Source of the DNA: Mesorhizobium huakuii
GTDB lineage: Bacteria; Pseudomonadota; Alphaproteobacteria; Rhizobiales; Rhizobiaceae
Direction: 5' to 3'
Assembly: GCF_030160235.1 (NCBI RefSeq)
Contig: NZ_BSNY01000018.1
Location: 124,001-188,000 of the forward strand
Length of the DNA: 64,000 nucleotides
Positions 18,081 to 28,004 of the stretch are shown piece after piece. A program made the position numbers and the translations under genes. The notes below the pieces were generated by a model. That model did not search any database. It was not told the origin of the DNA and saw only the letters and a list, made by a program, of their open reading frames with translations. Numbering within the stretch: the stretch's first letter is position 1; every line of letters begins with the position of its first letter.

Positions 18081-18096
18081 TTAAATCAAATTTTAC
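18081..18096 (+). promoter_or_regulatory. Near-match to a CtrA-type binding site upstream of the MipA-like gene
   Basis: TTAA (18081-18084), a 7-bp spacer and TTTAC (18092-18096) match the alphaproteobacterial CtrA motif TTAA-N7-TTAAC with one mismatch. It lies 58 bp before the ATG at 18154, in a plausible promoter position. A single near-match in an AT-rich patch is weak evidence. Confidence 0.25.
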
Positions 18097-18153
18097 CAAA
18101 GCCTCGTCAAAGCTGTCACCGAAGGACAGTTGTATCGTGTTAGTGGAGTGGCC

Positions 18154-18960
18154 ATGAGTCCGGTCGGGAAGATTTCTGCAGCCTTGGCTACCGTGATGCT
18201 GGCCACGTCGGGCGCGGCCGAGGCTGGCGACGGCCCCTTCGGCTGGCTGTCCGGCGACTGGTATCTGACGGTTGGCGCCACGGGCCTCGTCGCGCCGAAT
18301 TTCGAAGGCGGCAAGAAATACATGCTCAGCGCCCAGCCCATCATCTCCCTGGGCAAGGCTGGTCCCCAGGCTCGCTTCACCTCGCGCAACGACAATATTT
18401 CGCTGGCGCTTGTCGATGATGGCGGCGTCCGCGCCGGCCTGACCGGCAAGTTCCTGTTTTCACGCAGCAGCGATGACGAACTCAAGGGACTCGATCCGGT
18501 TCGCTGGGGCGGCGAAGTCGGCGGTTTCTTCGAATTCTATCCGACAGACTGGATGCGCGCGCGCGCCGAATTGCGGCATGGCATCCGTGCCCATAACGGC
18601 TTTGTCGCCGATATCGCCGCCGACGCCTTCTACGATGTGACGCCAACCGTCAGGATTTCGGGCGGCCCGCGCGTGTCCTTTGCTTCGGCGAACTATTTCG
18701 ACGCCTATTATGGCGTCAATGCGCAGGAAGCCGTTGCCTCGGGCCTGAGCCAGTACAACCCCGGCGGCGGCCTGAAATCCGTCGGCCTCGGCGGCGCGGT
18801 GACCTGGAAGGTGACCGATCCGATGACCGCTAGCCTGTTCGGCGAATATTCGCGCCTGGAGGGTCCGGCGGCCGATTCCAGCCTGGTCAGGGAGCGCGGG
18901 GACCGCAACCAGTTCATGGTCGGTGTGTCGACCACCTATCGCTTCGACTTCAAGATGTAG
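18154..18960 (+). CDS. MipA/OmpV-family outer-membrane protein
   Basis: The 268-residue protein has a Sec signal (MSPVGKISAALATVMLATSGAAEAG) and a mature part of alternating amphipathic strands, with GDWYLTVGATGLVAPNFEGG at the start of the barrel. It ends in YRFDFKM, close to the usual aromatic-terminated outer-membrane C-terminus. The body shows MipA/OmpV features such as GGEVGGFFEFYP and FASANYFDAYYGV. It probably sits in the outer membrane as a scaffold or channel; its role is not known. A TTG at 18130 could extend the start, but ATG 18154 gives the better signal peptide. Confidence 0.85.
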   Translation: MSPVGKISAALATVMLATSGAAEAGDGPFGWLSGDWYLTVGATGLVAPNFEGGKKYMLSAQPIISLGKAGPQARFTSRNDNISLALVDDGGVRAGLTGKFLFSRSSDDELKGLDPVRWGGEVGGFFEFYPTDWMRARAELRHGIRAHNGFVADIAADAFYDVTPTVRISGGPRVSFASANYFDAYYGVNAQEAVASGLSQYNPGGGLKSVGLGGAVTWKVTDPMTASLFGEYSRLEGPAADSSLVRERGDRNQFMVGVSTTYRFDFKM

Positions 18961-19142
18961 GCGAATCGAACGAGACGCTTTATTCCTGCGCCCATCTCCG
19001 CTAAAAGCCACGCCATGATGAGCTTTTCGCGCCTTTTCGCGATCGCGATACGAATTACTGGCCCGGTGTTCCGGGTGGCCTGAGCGCCGCCGGAACCGCC
19101 GGGAGTTTCGCGCGCGCCCTCGCGCTTTTTTCAGAACATCGA

Positions 19143-19190
19143 CGCATATCGCCCAAAAAGTGGGTCCGGTTTTGGGAAAACGATAGGCAT
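19143..19190. repeat. Degenerate REP-like element upstream of ileS
   Basis: The core CCCAAAAAGTGGGTCCGG / TTTTGGGAAAACGAT keeps the inner arms of the REP family seen at 10181 and 17353. The outer GCATGATC arms are largely lost (GCATATCG versus CGATAGGC). The 289-bp region 18961-19249 contains nothing else that I recognise. Confidence 0.5.
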
Positions 19191-19249
19191 CAATCAAAGA
19201 CCTCAACGCCCGGGCTTTGTGCCGACGGGGCTACGCAGATGGCAGATCA

Positions 19250-22231
19250 ATGACCGACACTGTTGAAACGATCGACTATTCCAAGACGCTTTATTTGCCG
19301 CAGACGGATTTCCCGATGCGCGCCGGCTTGCCCGAGAAGGAGCCGGTGCTGGTCAAGCGCTGGCAGGACATGGACCTCTACGCCAAGCTGCGCGAGAGTG
19401 CCGCCGGCCGTACGAAATATGTGCTGCATGACGGCCCGCCCTACGCCAACGGCAACATCCATATCGGCCATGCGCTGAACAAGATCCTCAAGGACGTCAT
19501 CACCCGCTCGTTCCAGATGCGCGGCTATGATTCCAACTACGTGCCTGGCTGGGACTGCCACGGCCTGCCGATCGAGTGGAAGATCGAGGAGCAGTACCGC
19601 GCCAAGGGCAAGAACAAGGACGAGGTGCCGGTCAACGAGTTCCGCAAGGAATGCCGTGAGTTCGCCGCGCACTGGATCTCGGTGCAGGGCGGTGAGTTCC
19701 AGCGGCTTGGCGTCATCGGCGACTTCAAGAACCCCTATACGACGATGGCTTTCCACGCCGAGGCGCGCATCGCCGGCGAACTGTTGAAATTCGCTTTGTC
19801 GGGCCAGCTCTATCGCGGCTCGAAGCCGGTGATGTGGAGCGTCGTCGAGCGCACCGCATTGGCCGAGGCCGAGATCGAGTACCAGGATTATGAGTCAGAC
19901 ACGATCTGGGCGAAGTTTCCGGTGGCCAATCTTGTCGTCGCCAATGTCGTGGACGGACAGCCGGCGGAACTCAATCCGGACCTGAGCGGACGGTCGCTGG
20001 ATCTGCTGGACGCCCATGTCGTCATCTGGACGACGACGCCGTGGACCATCCCGGGCAACCGCGCCGTCAGCTATTCGCCGCGCGTTGCCTATGGCCTCTA
20101 CGAGGTGACGGCGGCCGAGAACGCGTTTGGCCCGCAGCCGGGTGAGAAGCTGATCTTCGCCGACGCCCTGGCCGAGGAAAGCCAGGCCAAGGCCAAGGTC
20201 ACCTTGAAGCGCCTTCACGGCGTCAGCGCCGAACAGCTTGGAAATCTTGTGCTTTCGCACCCGTTCAAGGGGCTCGGCGGCGGTTACGAGTTCCCGGTGC
20301 CGATGGTTGCGGGCGACCATGTGACCGACGATGCCGGCACCGGCTTCGTCCACACCGCACCCGGCCACGGCCGCGAGGATTTTGACGCCTGGATGGACGC
20401 CGCGCCCCAACTGCGCGCACGCGGCATCGACACCGTGATCCCCTTTACGGTCGACGATGCCGGCTTCTTCACCAGGGATGCGCCTGGCTTCGGCCCGGAT
20501 CGCGAGGGCGGGGCGGCGCGTGTCATCGACGACAATGGCAAGAAGGGCAACGCCAATCAGGCGGTCATCGACGAGCTGATCAAGCGCAATGCCTTGTTCG
20601 CGCGCGGCCGCCTGAAGCATAGCTACCCGCATTCCTGGCGGTCGAAGAAGCCGGTGATCTTCCGCAACACGCCGCAATGGTTCGTCTACATGGACAAGGA
20701 CCTCGGCGACGGCACGACATTGCGCAGCCGCGCCTTGAAGGCCATCGACGACACGCGCTTCGTGCCAGCCGCCGGCCAGAACCGCATCCGCGCCATGATC
20801 GAGGAGCGCCCTGACTGGGTGCTGTCGCGCCAGCGCGCCTGGGGCGTGCCGATCGCCGTCTTCGCCGACGAGGACGGCAACGTGCTGAAGGACGAGGCGG
20901 TCAACCGGCGCATCATGGACGCCTTCGAGGAAGAGGGCGCCGATGCCTGGTTCGCGGCCGGCGCCAAGGAACGCTTTCTCGGCAACCACGATGGGTCCCG
21001 GTGGAAGCAGGTGATGGACATCCTCGACGTCTGGTTCGATTCGGGCTCGACGCATGTCTTCACGCTGGAGGACCGTCCCGACTTGAAATGGCCGGCCGAC
21101 GTCTATCTCGAAGGGTCCGACCAGCATCGCGGCTGGTTCCATTCCTCGCTGCTCGAAAGCTGCGGCACAAGGGGCAGGGCGCCCTACGACACCGTCGTCA
21201 CCCATGGCTTCACCATGGACGAGGACGGACGCAAGATGTCGAAGTCGCTCGGCAACACGGTGGTGCCGCAGGACGTCATCAAGCAATCCGGCGCCGACAT
21301 ATTGCGCCTGTGGGTGGTGACGACCGACTATTGGGAAGACCAGCGGCTCGGCAAGAACGTGCTGCAGACCAATATCGACGCCTACCGCAAGCTCAGGAAC
21401 ACCATCCGCTGGATGCTGGGAACGCTCGCCCATGACGATGGCGAGACCGTGCCTCTGGAAGCGATGCCGGAGCTGGAGCGGCTGATGCTGCATCGGCTGG
21501 CCGAGCTCGACGAGGTGGTGCGCCAGGGTTACGACGCCTTCGAGTTCAAGCGCATCACCCGCGCGCTCGTCGATTTCATGGTGGTCGAGCTGTCGGCCTT
21601 CTATTTCGACATCCGCAAGGACGCGCTCTACTGCGACGCGCCGTCGAGCATGAAGCGCAAGGCCTCGGTGCAGGTGGTGCGCCACCTCTTCGACTGCCTG
21701 GTGAAATGGCTGGCGCCGATGCTGCCCTTCACCATGGAAGAGGCCTGGCTCGACCGGCATCCGGATGCCGCGTCGGTGCATCTCGACCAGTTCCCGGAAA
21801 TCCCGGCGGATTGGAAGAATGAGGCGCTGGCGGAAAAATGGCGCAAGGTGCGGCAGGTGCGCCGCGTCGTCACCGGTGCGCTCGAGATCGCGCGTGCCCA
21901 GAAGGTGATCGGCTCCTCGCTGGAAGCGGTGCCCGTCGTCACCATCAACGACGCAGCGCTCGAAGCGGCGATATCGGATGTCGACATGGCCGAGATGGCG
22001 ATCACCAGCGATCTCGTCATTGCCCATGGTCAGGCGCCGGAAGGCGCCTTCACCCTCGACGATGTCAAGGGCGTCGCCGTGGTGGTCGAGAAGGCCGAGG
22101 ATCGCGGCCTCGTCAAATGCGCGCGTTCCTGGCGTTACACGGCCGATGTCGGGCAGGATCCTGCATTTCCCGATGTCTCCGCTCGCGATGCCGCCGTGCT
22201 GCATGAACTGAAGGCGCTCGGCCGGCTTTAG
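19250..22231 (+). CDS. ileS: Isoleucyl-tRNA synthetase
   Basis: This 993-residue class I synthetase charges tRNA-Ile in the cytoplasm. The HIGH motif is at residues 71-74 (within [14 protein letters not shown]), the CP1 editing domain follows ([29 protein letters not shown]), and KMSKS is at about 662-666. An anticodon-binding domain is next. The C-terminal zinc-finger segment is degenerate: the first CxxC is CARS and the second is replaced by VSARD, so zinc binding is unlikely. ATG 19250 gives the normal N-terminus; an upstream in-frame start at 19217 has no support. Confidence 0.96.
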   Translation: MTDTVETIDYSKTLYLPQTDFPMRAGLPEKEPVLVKRWQDMDLYAKLRESAAGRTKYVLHDGPPYANGNIHIGHALNKILKDVITRSFQMRGYDSNYVPGWDCHGLPIEWKIEEQYRAKGKNKDEVPVNEFRKECREFAAHWISVQGGEFQRLGVIGDFKNPYTTMAFHAEARIAGELLKFALSGQLYRGSKPVMWSVVERTALAEAEIEYQDYESDTIWAKFPVANLVVANVVDGQPAELNPDLSGRSLDLLDAHVVIWTTTPWTIPGNRAVSYSPRVAYGLYEVTAAENAFGPQPGEKLIFADALAEESQAKAKVTLKRLHGVSAEQLGNLVLSHPFKGLGGGYEFPVPMVAGDHVTDDAGTGFVHTAPGHGREDFDAWMDAAPQLRARGIDTVIPFTVDDAGFFTRDAPGFGPDREGGAARVIDDNGKKGNANQAVIDELIKRNALFARGRLKHSYPHSWRSKKPVIFRNTPQWFVYMDKDLGDGTTLRSRALKAIDDTRFVPAAGQNRIRAMIEERPDWVLSRQRAWGVPIAVFADEDGNVLKDEAVNRRIMDAFEEEGADAWFAAGAKERFLGNHDGSRWKQVMDILDVWFDSGSTHVFTLEDRPDLKWPADVYLEGSDQHRGWFHSSLLESCGTRGRAPYDTVVTHGFTMDEDGRKMSKSLGNTVVPQDVIKQSGADILRLWVVTTDYWEDQRLGKNVLQTNIDAYRKLRNTIRWMLGTLAHDDGETVPLEAMPELERLMLHRLAELDEVVRQGYDAFEFKRITRALVDFMVVELSAFYFDIRKDALYCDAPSSMKRKASVQVVRHLFDCLVKWLAPMLPFTMEEAWLDRHPDAASVHLDQFPEIPADWKNEALAEKWRKVRQVRRVVTGALEIARAQKVIGSSLEAVPVVTINDAALEAAISDVDMAEMAITSDLVIAHGQAPEGAFTLDDVKGVAVVVEKAEDRGLVKCARSWRYTADVGQDPAFPDVSARDAAVLHELKALGRL

Positions 22232-22265
22232 CTGCATGTCGCTTGATAGTGCACAAATGCCACGC

Positions 22266-22286
22266 CGGGCGGTGCAAATCCGCCCG
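22266..22286 (+). terminator. Hairpin after ileS
   Basis: A 7-bp stem CGGGCGG / CCGCCCG encloses a 7-nt loop, 34 bp after the ileS stop. The following sequence (TACGTTGCCCTT) lacks a clean T-run, so it is a weak terminator at best. Confidence 0.4.
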
Positions 22287-22435
22287 TACGTTGCCCTTAA
22301 CGAGCGGTTGAGGTAAACACGCGAAACTCCGGAAGACAAATTGTCGCCGGATTTCCGTCGCAAGTGCTTGGACGATGGGGACCGGTCATAAGACCGGTGG
22401 CGATCGAGAGGCTGTCTAGAGTGGGACTTTTTGGC

Positions 22436-23113
22436 ATGACCGAGAGATATAAGGCGCGCCTTGCGCTGCTGGCGCCGCTTGTCGCATCGGGCCTCGCTCT
22501 ATCCGGCTGCATGGGCTCTCCGACCTATGGCACCGACAAGACCGCTGCCGAACAGCTGGCCGGCGATCTCACCGGCGCCGTCTCCTTCGCGCCGAAGCGC
22601 AAGGATCCGATCGACTACAAGCCGCGCCCCACCTTGGTGAAGCCCGCTCCGGGACAGAAGGAAGCGCTTCCCGCACCGCAGGAAAGCATCCAGACGGCAA
22701 GCGCCCAATGGCCCGAATCGCCCGAGCAGCGCCGCGCGCGCCTGCGCGCCGACGCCACCGCCCACCAGAACGATCCGAGCTATCAGGCGGAGATCGTCGA
22801 CGATGTGCAGACCGATCCGGCCTCGGTCAAGAAGGCGATGGCTGATTCTGGCTCCAGCCACCCGCCGGCCTGGACGCCTGCTGATTCCGACAAGGGCCGC
22901 GCCGCCGAGATTCAGCGTCGTCTTGCCGTGAGCAAGCAGGGCGACCCCAACACCCGCAGATATCTGAGCGAGCCGCCATTGGCCTATCGCGTCGCGGCCG
23001 ACACGGCGCCGCAGAACGAACTCGGCGAGGACGAATACAAGAAGGAACGCCGCCTGAAGAAAGAGGCGGAAGGCAAGAAGTCCGGCTGGTTCGACTGGTT
23101 GCCGTCCCTGTAA
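22436..23113 (+). CDS. Uncharacterised lipoprotein
   Basis: The 225-residue protein begins MTERYKARLALLAPLVASGL and continues to a lipobox ALSGC near residue 25, so it is probably lipidated. The remainder is hydrophilic and low-complexity, rich in Pro, Ala, Lys and Asp, with segments ESPEQRRARLRADATAHQND and RRYLSEPPLAYRVAADTAPQ and a basic C-terminus KKSGWFDWLPSL. I cannot name a characterised family. ATG 22436 is used; an in-frame GTG at 22421 with GAGAGG about 10 nt upstream is an alternative. A 7-bp hairpin (ACCGGTC/GACCGGT, 22381-22398) lies upstream. Confidence 0.75.
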   Translation: MTERYKARLALLAPLVASGLALSGCMGSPTYGTDKTAAEQLAGDLTGAVSFAPKRKDPIDYKPRPTLVKPAPGQKEALPAPQESIQTASAQWPESPEQRRARLRADATAHQNDPSYQAEIVDDVQTDPASVKKAMADSGSSHPPAWTPADSDKGRAAEIQRRLAVSKQGDPNTRRYLSEPPLAYRVAADTAPQNELGEDEYKKERRLKKEAEGKKSGWFDWLPSL

Positions 23114-23153
23114 GAATGGTCAGCGCTGCCTTTTTTGGGCGGCGCGGCGCGGT

Positions 23154-23603
23154 TCAGTCGCGACGTTCCCTGAAAAATTCCTTGAGCAACAGGGCAGCCT
23201 CGGTCTCGCCCATGCCCGGATAGATTTCGGGCGTGTGGTGGCAGGTCGGCGAGGCGAAGAAGCGTACGCCATTGACCACCGCGCCGCCCTTTTCGTCGGC
23301 GGCGCCGAAGTAGAGACGGCGCAGCCTGGCGAAGGAGATGGCGCCGGCGCACATGGCGCAAGGTTCCAGCGTCACATAGAGATCGTGGCCGGTCAGCCGC
23401 TCGCTCGAGAGCTTGCCGCAGGCTTCGCGGATGGCCAGCATCTCGGCATGCGCCGTCGGGTCGGCAAGCTCGCGGGTGCGGTTGCCGGCTTTTGCGACGA
23501 CCGTGCTGCCGTTGGCGATGACGGCGCCGACCGGCACTTCGCCGCGCAAGGCTGCCGCTTCAGCCTCATGCAGGGCCAGCGCCATGAAATCCGGCCGCTT
23601 CAC
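23154..23603 (-). CDS. tadA: tRNA(adenine34) deaminase
   Basis: This 149-residue zinc enzyme converts A34 to inosine in tRNA-Arg(ACG). The catalytic HAE is at about residues 52-54 (DPTAHAEMLAIRE) and the second zinc motif PCAMC at 81-85. The family N-terminus DFMALALHEAEAAALRGEVPVGAVI is present. A GTG at 23603 (VKRPDFM...) is chosen because the DFM residues match family members; ATG 23585 is the alternative. An in-frame extension upstream runs through REP-like sequence and is not convincing. It is divergent from the pseudouridine synthase gene. Confidence 0.93.
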   Translation of the reverse strand: MKRPDFMALALHEAEAAALRGEVPVGAVIANGSTVVAKAGNRTRELADPTAHAEMLAIREACGKLSSERLTGHDLYVTLEPCAMCAGAISFARLRRLYFGAADEKGGAVVNGVRFFASPTCHHTPEIYPGMGETEAALLLKEFFRERRD

Positions 23604-23722
23604 GCGGTTTCCATTCCGATTATCTCCTCGCCACTCCTGGCTTTTGGTTTTCGTTTGTCTTCCCGGGAAAACCGGTTTCCACTTTTCCCTGACAAACTCC
23701 CGCGATCCTGTTATGGAGCGCA

Positions 23723-23823
23723 TCAACCCGAAAATCGGACTCGATTTTCGGAAAAGATCATGCGCCAAATCAAAGTGCTACAGCGTTCGTTGCGCGCCCG
23801 AAAGGATGCGCCACGCTGTAGCA
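23723..23823. repeat. REP element and adjacent palindrome in the tadA-rluB intergenic region
   Basis: The first unit (about 23717-23765) has GCGCAT and ATGCGC outer arms around CCGAAAATCGG and GATTTTCGG inner arms. It is followed by a separate 11-bp perfect inverted repeat, TGCTACAGCGT (23776-23786) and ACGCTGTAGCA (23813-23823). The second unit ends 21 bp before the start of the pseudouridine synthase gene and may form a hairpin in its leader. Confidence 0.6.
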
Positions 23824-23844
23824 GCGCAAACGGACAAAGGCCAC

Positions 23845-25950
23845 ATGGACGACAACGACAAGAAATCTCCGCGCCAAAAAGGCCCGGGCAAGAAACCTGC
23901 GGCCCCGCGAGGCGACAGGAAGCCATCCTTCGGCGCCAAGAAACCCTATGCGCCGCGCGGCGATCGGCCGATGGCCGCCGAGGGCGAACGCCCGAAGCGC
24001 GACTTCAAGGGTGGCGACAAGCCATTCAGCAAAGGCCCACGTAAGCCTTACGCACCGCGTGGCGATCGACCGACGGCGGCTGAGGGCGAGCGCAAGCCCT
24101 ACGAGAAGCGCGAAGGACCGCGCAAGTCCTATGCGCCGCGCGGCGACCGGCCCGTGGCGGCCGAGGGCGAGCGCAAGCCCTACGAGAAGCGCGAGGGACC
24201 GCGCAAACCCTACGCGCCGCGCGGCGACCGGCCGATGGCGGCCGAAGGCGAGCGCAAGCCCTACGAAAAGCGCGAAGGACCGCGCAAGCCCTACGCGCCG
24301 CGTGGCGACCGTCCGATGGCGGCCGAGGGCGAGCGCAAGCCGTATGAGAAGCGCGAAGGGCCGCGCAAGCCCTACGCACCGCGTAGCGATCGTCCGGTTG
24401 CCGCATCGGCGGAGGGTGGCGAAAAGCGCTTCGACCGTCCCAAGCGCGATTTCGGCGATCGCCCGAAGCGTGACTTTGCCGACCGGCCCAAGCGCGACTT
24501 TGGCGGTGACCGCCCCAAGCGTGATTTCAGTGACCGGCCCCAAGGGGCATCGGCCGGCTTCAAGCCGCGCCCGCGTCCCGCGGAGGCCACGGAAGAGGCC
24601 GGCGAACGCATCGCCAAGCGGCTGGCGCGCGCCGGGCTTGCCTCGCGCCGCGACGCCGAGGAACTGATTGCCGCAGGCCGCGTCAAGGTCAATGGCCGCG
24701 CCCTGACTTCGCCGGCCTTCAACGTGATGCCTGGTGATATCATCCATCTCGACGGCATGGAGATCCCGCCGATCGAGCGCACGCGCCTGTTCCTGTTCCA
24801 CAAGCCGGCCGGCGTCGTCACCACCAACCGCGATCCCGAAGGCCGCAAGACCGTCTTCGACGTGCTGCCCGCCGAATTGCCGCGGCTGATGACCATCGGC
24901 CGGCTCGACATCAACACCGAAGGGCTGCTGCTGCTCACCAATGATGGCGGCCTGTCGCGCGTGCTCGAACTGCCTGCTACCGGCTGGCTGCGCCGCTACC
25001 GCGTGCGCGTCCACGGCAAGGTCGAGGAAAGCGCGCTTGCCGGCCTGCGCGAAGGCATTGCCGTCGACGGCGTCTTCTACGGCGCCATCGAAGCGAGCCT
25101 CGACCGCGAGCAGGGCTCCAATGCCTGGCTGACGATCGGCCTGCGCGAAGGCAAGAACCACGAGGTGAAGAACATCCTCGGCGCGCTCGGCCTCGACGTG
25201 ACCCGGCTGATCCGCATCTCCTATGGCCCGTTCCAGCTCGAGGATCTTCCCGAAGGCCACGTGCTGGAGATCAAGGGCCGCGTGCTACGCGACCAGCTTG
25301 GCGAGCGCCTGGTGGAGGAATCCGGCGCCAATTTCGACGCCGAAATAGCAAAGCCGTTTTCCAACAAGCCGGTGCGGCGCACCGAGGTTCGCGAGCCGGA
25401 ACCTGAGCGGCCGAAATTCACCCGCGATGGCGAGCGCCGGCCGATCGGCGAGGGTGGGCTGATCAAGAACCGCAAGCGCCGCGAAGGCAGCCGCGACGAA
25501 GCGCTCGGCAAACTGTCGACCAGTCCCGACAGGGGCGAGCGGCCGGAAAAGAGCTTTGGCGAACGCGGGCCCCGACCCGAACGCGGCGGCTTCGGCGACA
25601 AGCCACGCGGCGGTTTCGGCGACAAACCGCGTGGTGGCTTCGGCGACAAGCCTCGCGGCGGTTTTGGCGGCAAGAAATCCGAGCGCGAGCAGAGGCCGAT
25701 CGAGCCGCCCGGCCAGCGCAAGGCCAATGTCTGGATGGCGCCCGGGGCCCGGCCGATCGGCAAGGGCAGGGCGGAAGCCGACGCCGCCAAGGCGGCTGAG
25801 GCCAAGGCGCGCAAGGCCTCGTTCAAGCCATCCTATGGCAAGCCCGCTGGCAAACCGGGCGGCGCAAAGCCGTTCGGCAAGCTGCGTGGCGAGCGTCCGG
25901 CTGGCGGCGAACGGCCACGCAGCGGCCCCAAGGGGCCCCGCACAAGATGA
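23845..25950 (+). CDS. rluB: RsuA/RluB-family rRNA pseudouridine synthase with long repetitive basic extensions
   Basis: The 701-residue protein has three parts. Residues 1 to about 245 are a low-complexity basic arm with four full 27-residue repeats (KPYAPRGDRP, AAEGER, KPYEKREGPR) and several RPKRDF repeats. The catalytic core, about 255-500, has an S4 domain (RLARAGLASRRDAEELIAAG) and a pseudouridine synthase domain with GRLDINTEGLLLLTND carrying the catalytic Asp. The C-terminal tail is basic with GGFGDKPR repeats. It probably modifies 23S rRNA; the arms may bind RNA. ATG 23845 has AAAGG 5 nt upstream. Its stop overlaps rsmD (ATGA). Confidence 0.88.
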   Translation: MDDNDKKSPRQKGPGKKPAAPRGDRKPSFGAKKPYAPRGDRPMAAEGERPKRDFKGGDKPFSKGPRKPYAPRGDRPTAAEGERKPYEKREGPRKSYAPRGDRPVAAEGERKPYEKREGPRKPYAPRGDRPMAAEGERKPYEKREGPRKPYAPRGDRPMAAEGERKPYEKREGPRKPYAPRSDRPVAASAEGGEKRFDRPKRDFGDRPKRDFADRPKRDFGGDRPKRDFSDRPQGASAGFKPRPRPAEATEEAGERIAKRLARAGLASRRDAEELIAAGRVKVNGRALTSPAFNVMPGDIIHLDGMEIPPIERTRLFLFHKPAGVVTTNRDPEGRKTVFDVLPAELPRLMTIGRLDINTEGLLLLTNDGGLSRVLELPATGWLRRYRVRVHGKVEESALAGLREGIAVDGVFYGAIEASLDREQGSNAWLTIGLREGKNHEVKNILGALGLDVTRLIRISYGPFQLEDLPEGHVLEIKGRVLRDQLGERLVEESGANFDAEIAKPFSNKPVRRTEVREPEPERPKFTRDGERRPIGEGGLIKNRKRREGSRDEALGKLSTSPDRGERPEKSFGERGPRPERGGFGDKPRGGFGDKPRGGFGDKPRGGFGGKKSEREQRPIEPPGQRKANVWMAPGARPIGKGRAEADAAKAAEAKARKASFKPSYGKPAGKPGGAKPFGKLRGERPAGGERPRSGPKGPRTR
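24040..24363 (+). repeat. Four tandem 81-bp coding repeats in rluB
   Basis: Units at 24040-24120, 24121-24201, 24202-24282 and 24283-24363 each encode 27 residues. Partial copies lie before (about 23938) and after (24364 on). Differences are mostly synonymous or at one variable residue (T, V, M, M), which indicates expansion by slippage or unequal recombination with selection on the protein. Confidence 0.9.
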
Positions 25951-26501
25951 GAATCGTCGGCGGTGAGTTTCGTGGGCGTCCGCTGGCGACGCCCCGCGGC
26001 AGCGCCATCCGTCCGACGACCGACCGCACCCGCGAGGCCGTCTTCAACGTGCTGGCGCATCGCTTTGCGGAACAGCTGGACGGCGCGCGCGTGCTGGACC
26101 TGTTCGCTGGCACCGGGGCGCTTGGTCTGGAAGCGCTGTCGCGCGGCGCGTCCTATGGCGTCTTCATCGAGGAATCGGCCGAAGGCCGCGGCCTGATCCG
26201 CGACAATGTCGAGGCCTTCGGCCTGACCGGCCGCACCAAGATATTTCGCCGCGACGCCACCGGCCTTGGCGAGGCGGGCACGCTGGCGCCCTTCGGCCTG
26301 GTCTTCGCCGACCCGCCCTATGGCAAGGGGCTGGGCGAACGTGCCTTGCAATCGGCGAAAGCCGGCGGCTGGCTGCGCCCCGGCGCGTTGTGCGTGGTCG
26401 AGGAGACGGCGGCGGTTCCCTTCGAACCTGGCCCCGGCTTTTCGGTGCTGGACGAGCGCAACTATGGCGAAACCATAATCCGCTTCATCGAGGCCGCGTG
26501 A
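25947..26501 (+). CDS. rsmD: 16S rRNA (guanine966-N2)-methyltransferase
   Basis: This 184-residue SAM-dependent methyltransferase begins MRIVGGEFRGRPLATPRGSA, the RsmD N-terminus. It carries RPTTDRTREAVFNVL, the SAM-binding DLFAGTGALGLEALSRGA (about 51-68) and the catalytic DPPYGKG near 122. It overlaps the pseudouridine synthase stop by ATGA, so two ribosome-modifying enzymes are co-expressed. Confidence 0.94.
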   Translation: MRIVGGEFRGRPLATPRGSAIRPTTDRTREAVFNVLAHRFAEQLDGARVLDLFAGTGALGLEALSRGASYGVFIEESAEGRGLIRDNVEAFGLTGRTKIFRRDATGLGEAGTLAPFGLVFADPPYGKGLGERALQSAKAGGWLRPGALCVVEETAAVPFEPGPGFSVLDERNYGETIIRFIEAA

Positions 26502-26615
26502 CACGCCTGCGTCGAGCGGCGGCCTCTTTGCCGCCGCCTTTGCCGGCAACAACAATTCACTTTGCTTGTCGCCCGCACCTTGCCTATCGTCTTGAAGAGA
26601 AAACCGGAGCCATTG

Positions 26616-28004
26616 ATGACATCCAGGGCTGAATGGCTGAGGACGATACTGCTGGCAACCTCGCTGGCCTTCACGTTCACCGGCCCCGTTCTGGCCGACG
26701 GCACCGCGTCGCCCGACAAGACGCCGGCCGAGTTCAAGGTGACGGATTTCCTGCTCGATAACGGCATGGAAGTGGTCGTCATTCCCGATCATCGCGCGCC
26801 GATCGTCACCCATATGGTGTGGTACAAGATCGGCAGCGCCGACGAGCCGCCCGGCAAATCCGGCATCGCCCATTTCTTCGAGCATCTGATGTTCAAGGCG
26901 ACGACAAATCACGCCGCCGGCGAGTTCGACCGCGCGGTCTCCGACATTGGCGGCTCCAACAACGCCTTCACCTCCTACGACTACACCGCTTTCCACGAGA
27001 CGGTGGCGCCCTCGGCGCTCGAGCAGATGATGGGTTTCGAGGCCGACCGCATGCGCAACCTCATCCTCACCGACGATGTCATCAAGACCGAGCGCGATGT
27101 CATCCTCGAGGAGCGCCGCTCGCGCATCGACAACAATCCGCAGGCGGTGCTCGACGAGGAAGTCGATGCCACGCTGTGGCAGAACCAGCCCTATCGCATT
27201 CCGGTCATCGGCTGGATGCAGGAGATGGAGCAGCTCAACCGCACCGACGCCACCGCCTTCTATGACAAATACTACCGGCCCAACAACGCCGTGCTGATCG
27301 TGGCCGGCGATGTCGAGCCGGAGACGGTCAAGGCGCTGGCCGAGAAGACCTATGGCAAGGTGGCGCGCGGACCGGACCTGCCGCCGCGCATACGCCCGGT
27401 CGAGCCGGAGCAGAACACCAAGCGTACGGTCACGCTCACCGACGCCCGCGTCAGCGTGCCGAGTTTCTCGACGCAATGGGTGGTGCCGTCCTATCACACA
27501 GCCAAGCCGGGCGAGGCCGAGGCGCTCGACCTGCTCGCCGAAATCCTCGGCGGCGGCAACCGAAGCCGGCTCTACCAGGCGCTGGTGGTCCAGCAAGGCA
27601 TCGCTTCCAATGCCGGCGCGTATTTCCAGGGCACCATGCACGACGACACCAATTTCACCGTCTATGGCGCACCGCGCGGCGACGCCAAGCTGGCCGACGT
27701 CGAAGCCGCGGTCGATGCGGAAGTGGCGCGCATCGCCACCAGCGGCGTCACGCCGGATGAGCTGGAAAAGGCCAAGGACCGCTACATCAGGTCGATGGTC
27801 TTTGCCCGCGACAAGCAGGATTCCATGGCCGAGATTTATGGCTCGACGCTGGCCACCGGCGGCAATGTGCAGGACGTCCAGCAATGGCCGGACCGCATCC
27901 GCAAGGTCACGGCGGACGAGGTCAAGGCCGTCGCCGCACGCTATCTGGTGCTCGCTCGCTCGACATCAGGCTATCTCTTGCCGCAGCAACAGGCGGGGAA
28001 CTGA
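26616..28004 (+). CDS. M16-family zinc metallopeptidase, catalytic subunit
   Basis: The 462-residue protein starts with a signal peptide ([20 protein letters not shown]), so it is periplasmic. The inverted zinc motif HFFEH (HxxEH) is near residue 85, and the third ligand region is [14 protein letters not shown] near 160-175. The C-terminal M16 half follows ([23 protein letters not shown]). ATG 26616 has GGAG 6 nt upstream. The stop overlaps the next gene's ATG, and that gene encodes the partner lacking HxxEH, so the two probably form a heterodimeric peptidase. The substrate is unknown. Confidence 0.92.
   Translation: MTSRAEWLRTILLATSLAFTFTGPVLADGTASPDKTPAEFKVTDFLLDNGMEVVVIPDHRAPIVTHMVWYKIGSADEPPGKSGIAHFFEHLMFKATTNHAAGEFDRAVSDIGGSNNAFTSYDYTAFHETVAPSALEQMMGFEADRMRNLILTDDVIKTERDVILEERRSRIDNNPQAVLDEEVDATLWQNQPYRIPVIGWMQEMEQLNRTDATAFYDKYYRPNNAVLIVAGDVEPETVKALAEKTYGKVARGPDLPPRIRPVEPEQNTKRTVTLTDARVSVPSFSTQWVVPSYHTAKPGEAEALDLLAEILGGGNRSRLYQALVVQQGIASNAGAYFQGTMHDDTNFTVYGAPRGDAKLADVEAAVDAEVARIATSGVTPDELEKAKDRYIRSMVFARDKQDSMAEIYGSTLATGGNVQDVQQWPDRIRKVTADEVKAVAARYLVLARSTSGYLLPQQQAGN

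Noticed and set aside
19895-22363. Long open frame antisense to ileS
   Set aside because: ileS is certain, and the antisense translation shows no family motifs, only GC-rich shadow composition.
24040-24363. CRISPR-like regular repeats
   Set aside because: The 81-bp units are contiguous without spacers and are in frame in a protein, so they are coding tandem repeats.
25833-27884. Long open frame antisense to rluB, rsmD and the first M16 gene
   Set aside because: It crosses three supported genes and has no domain or credible start signal.
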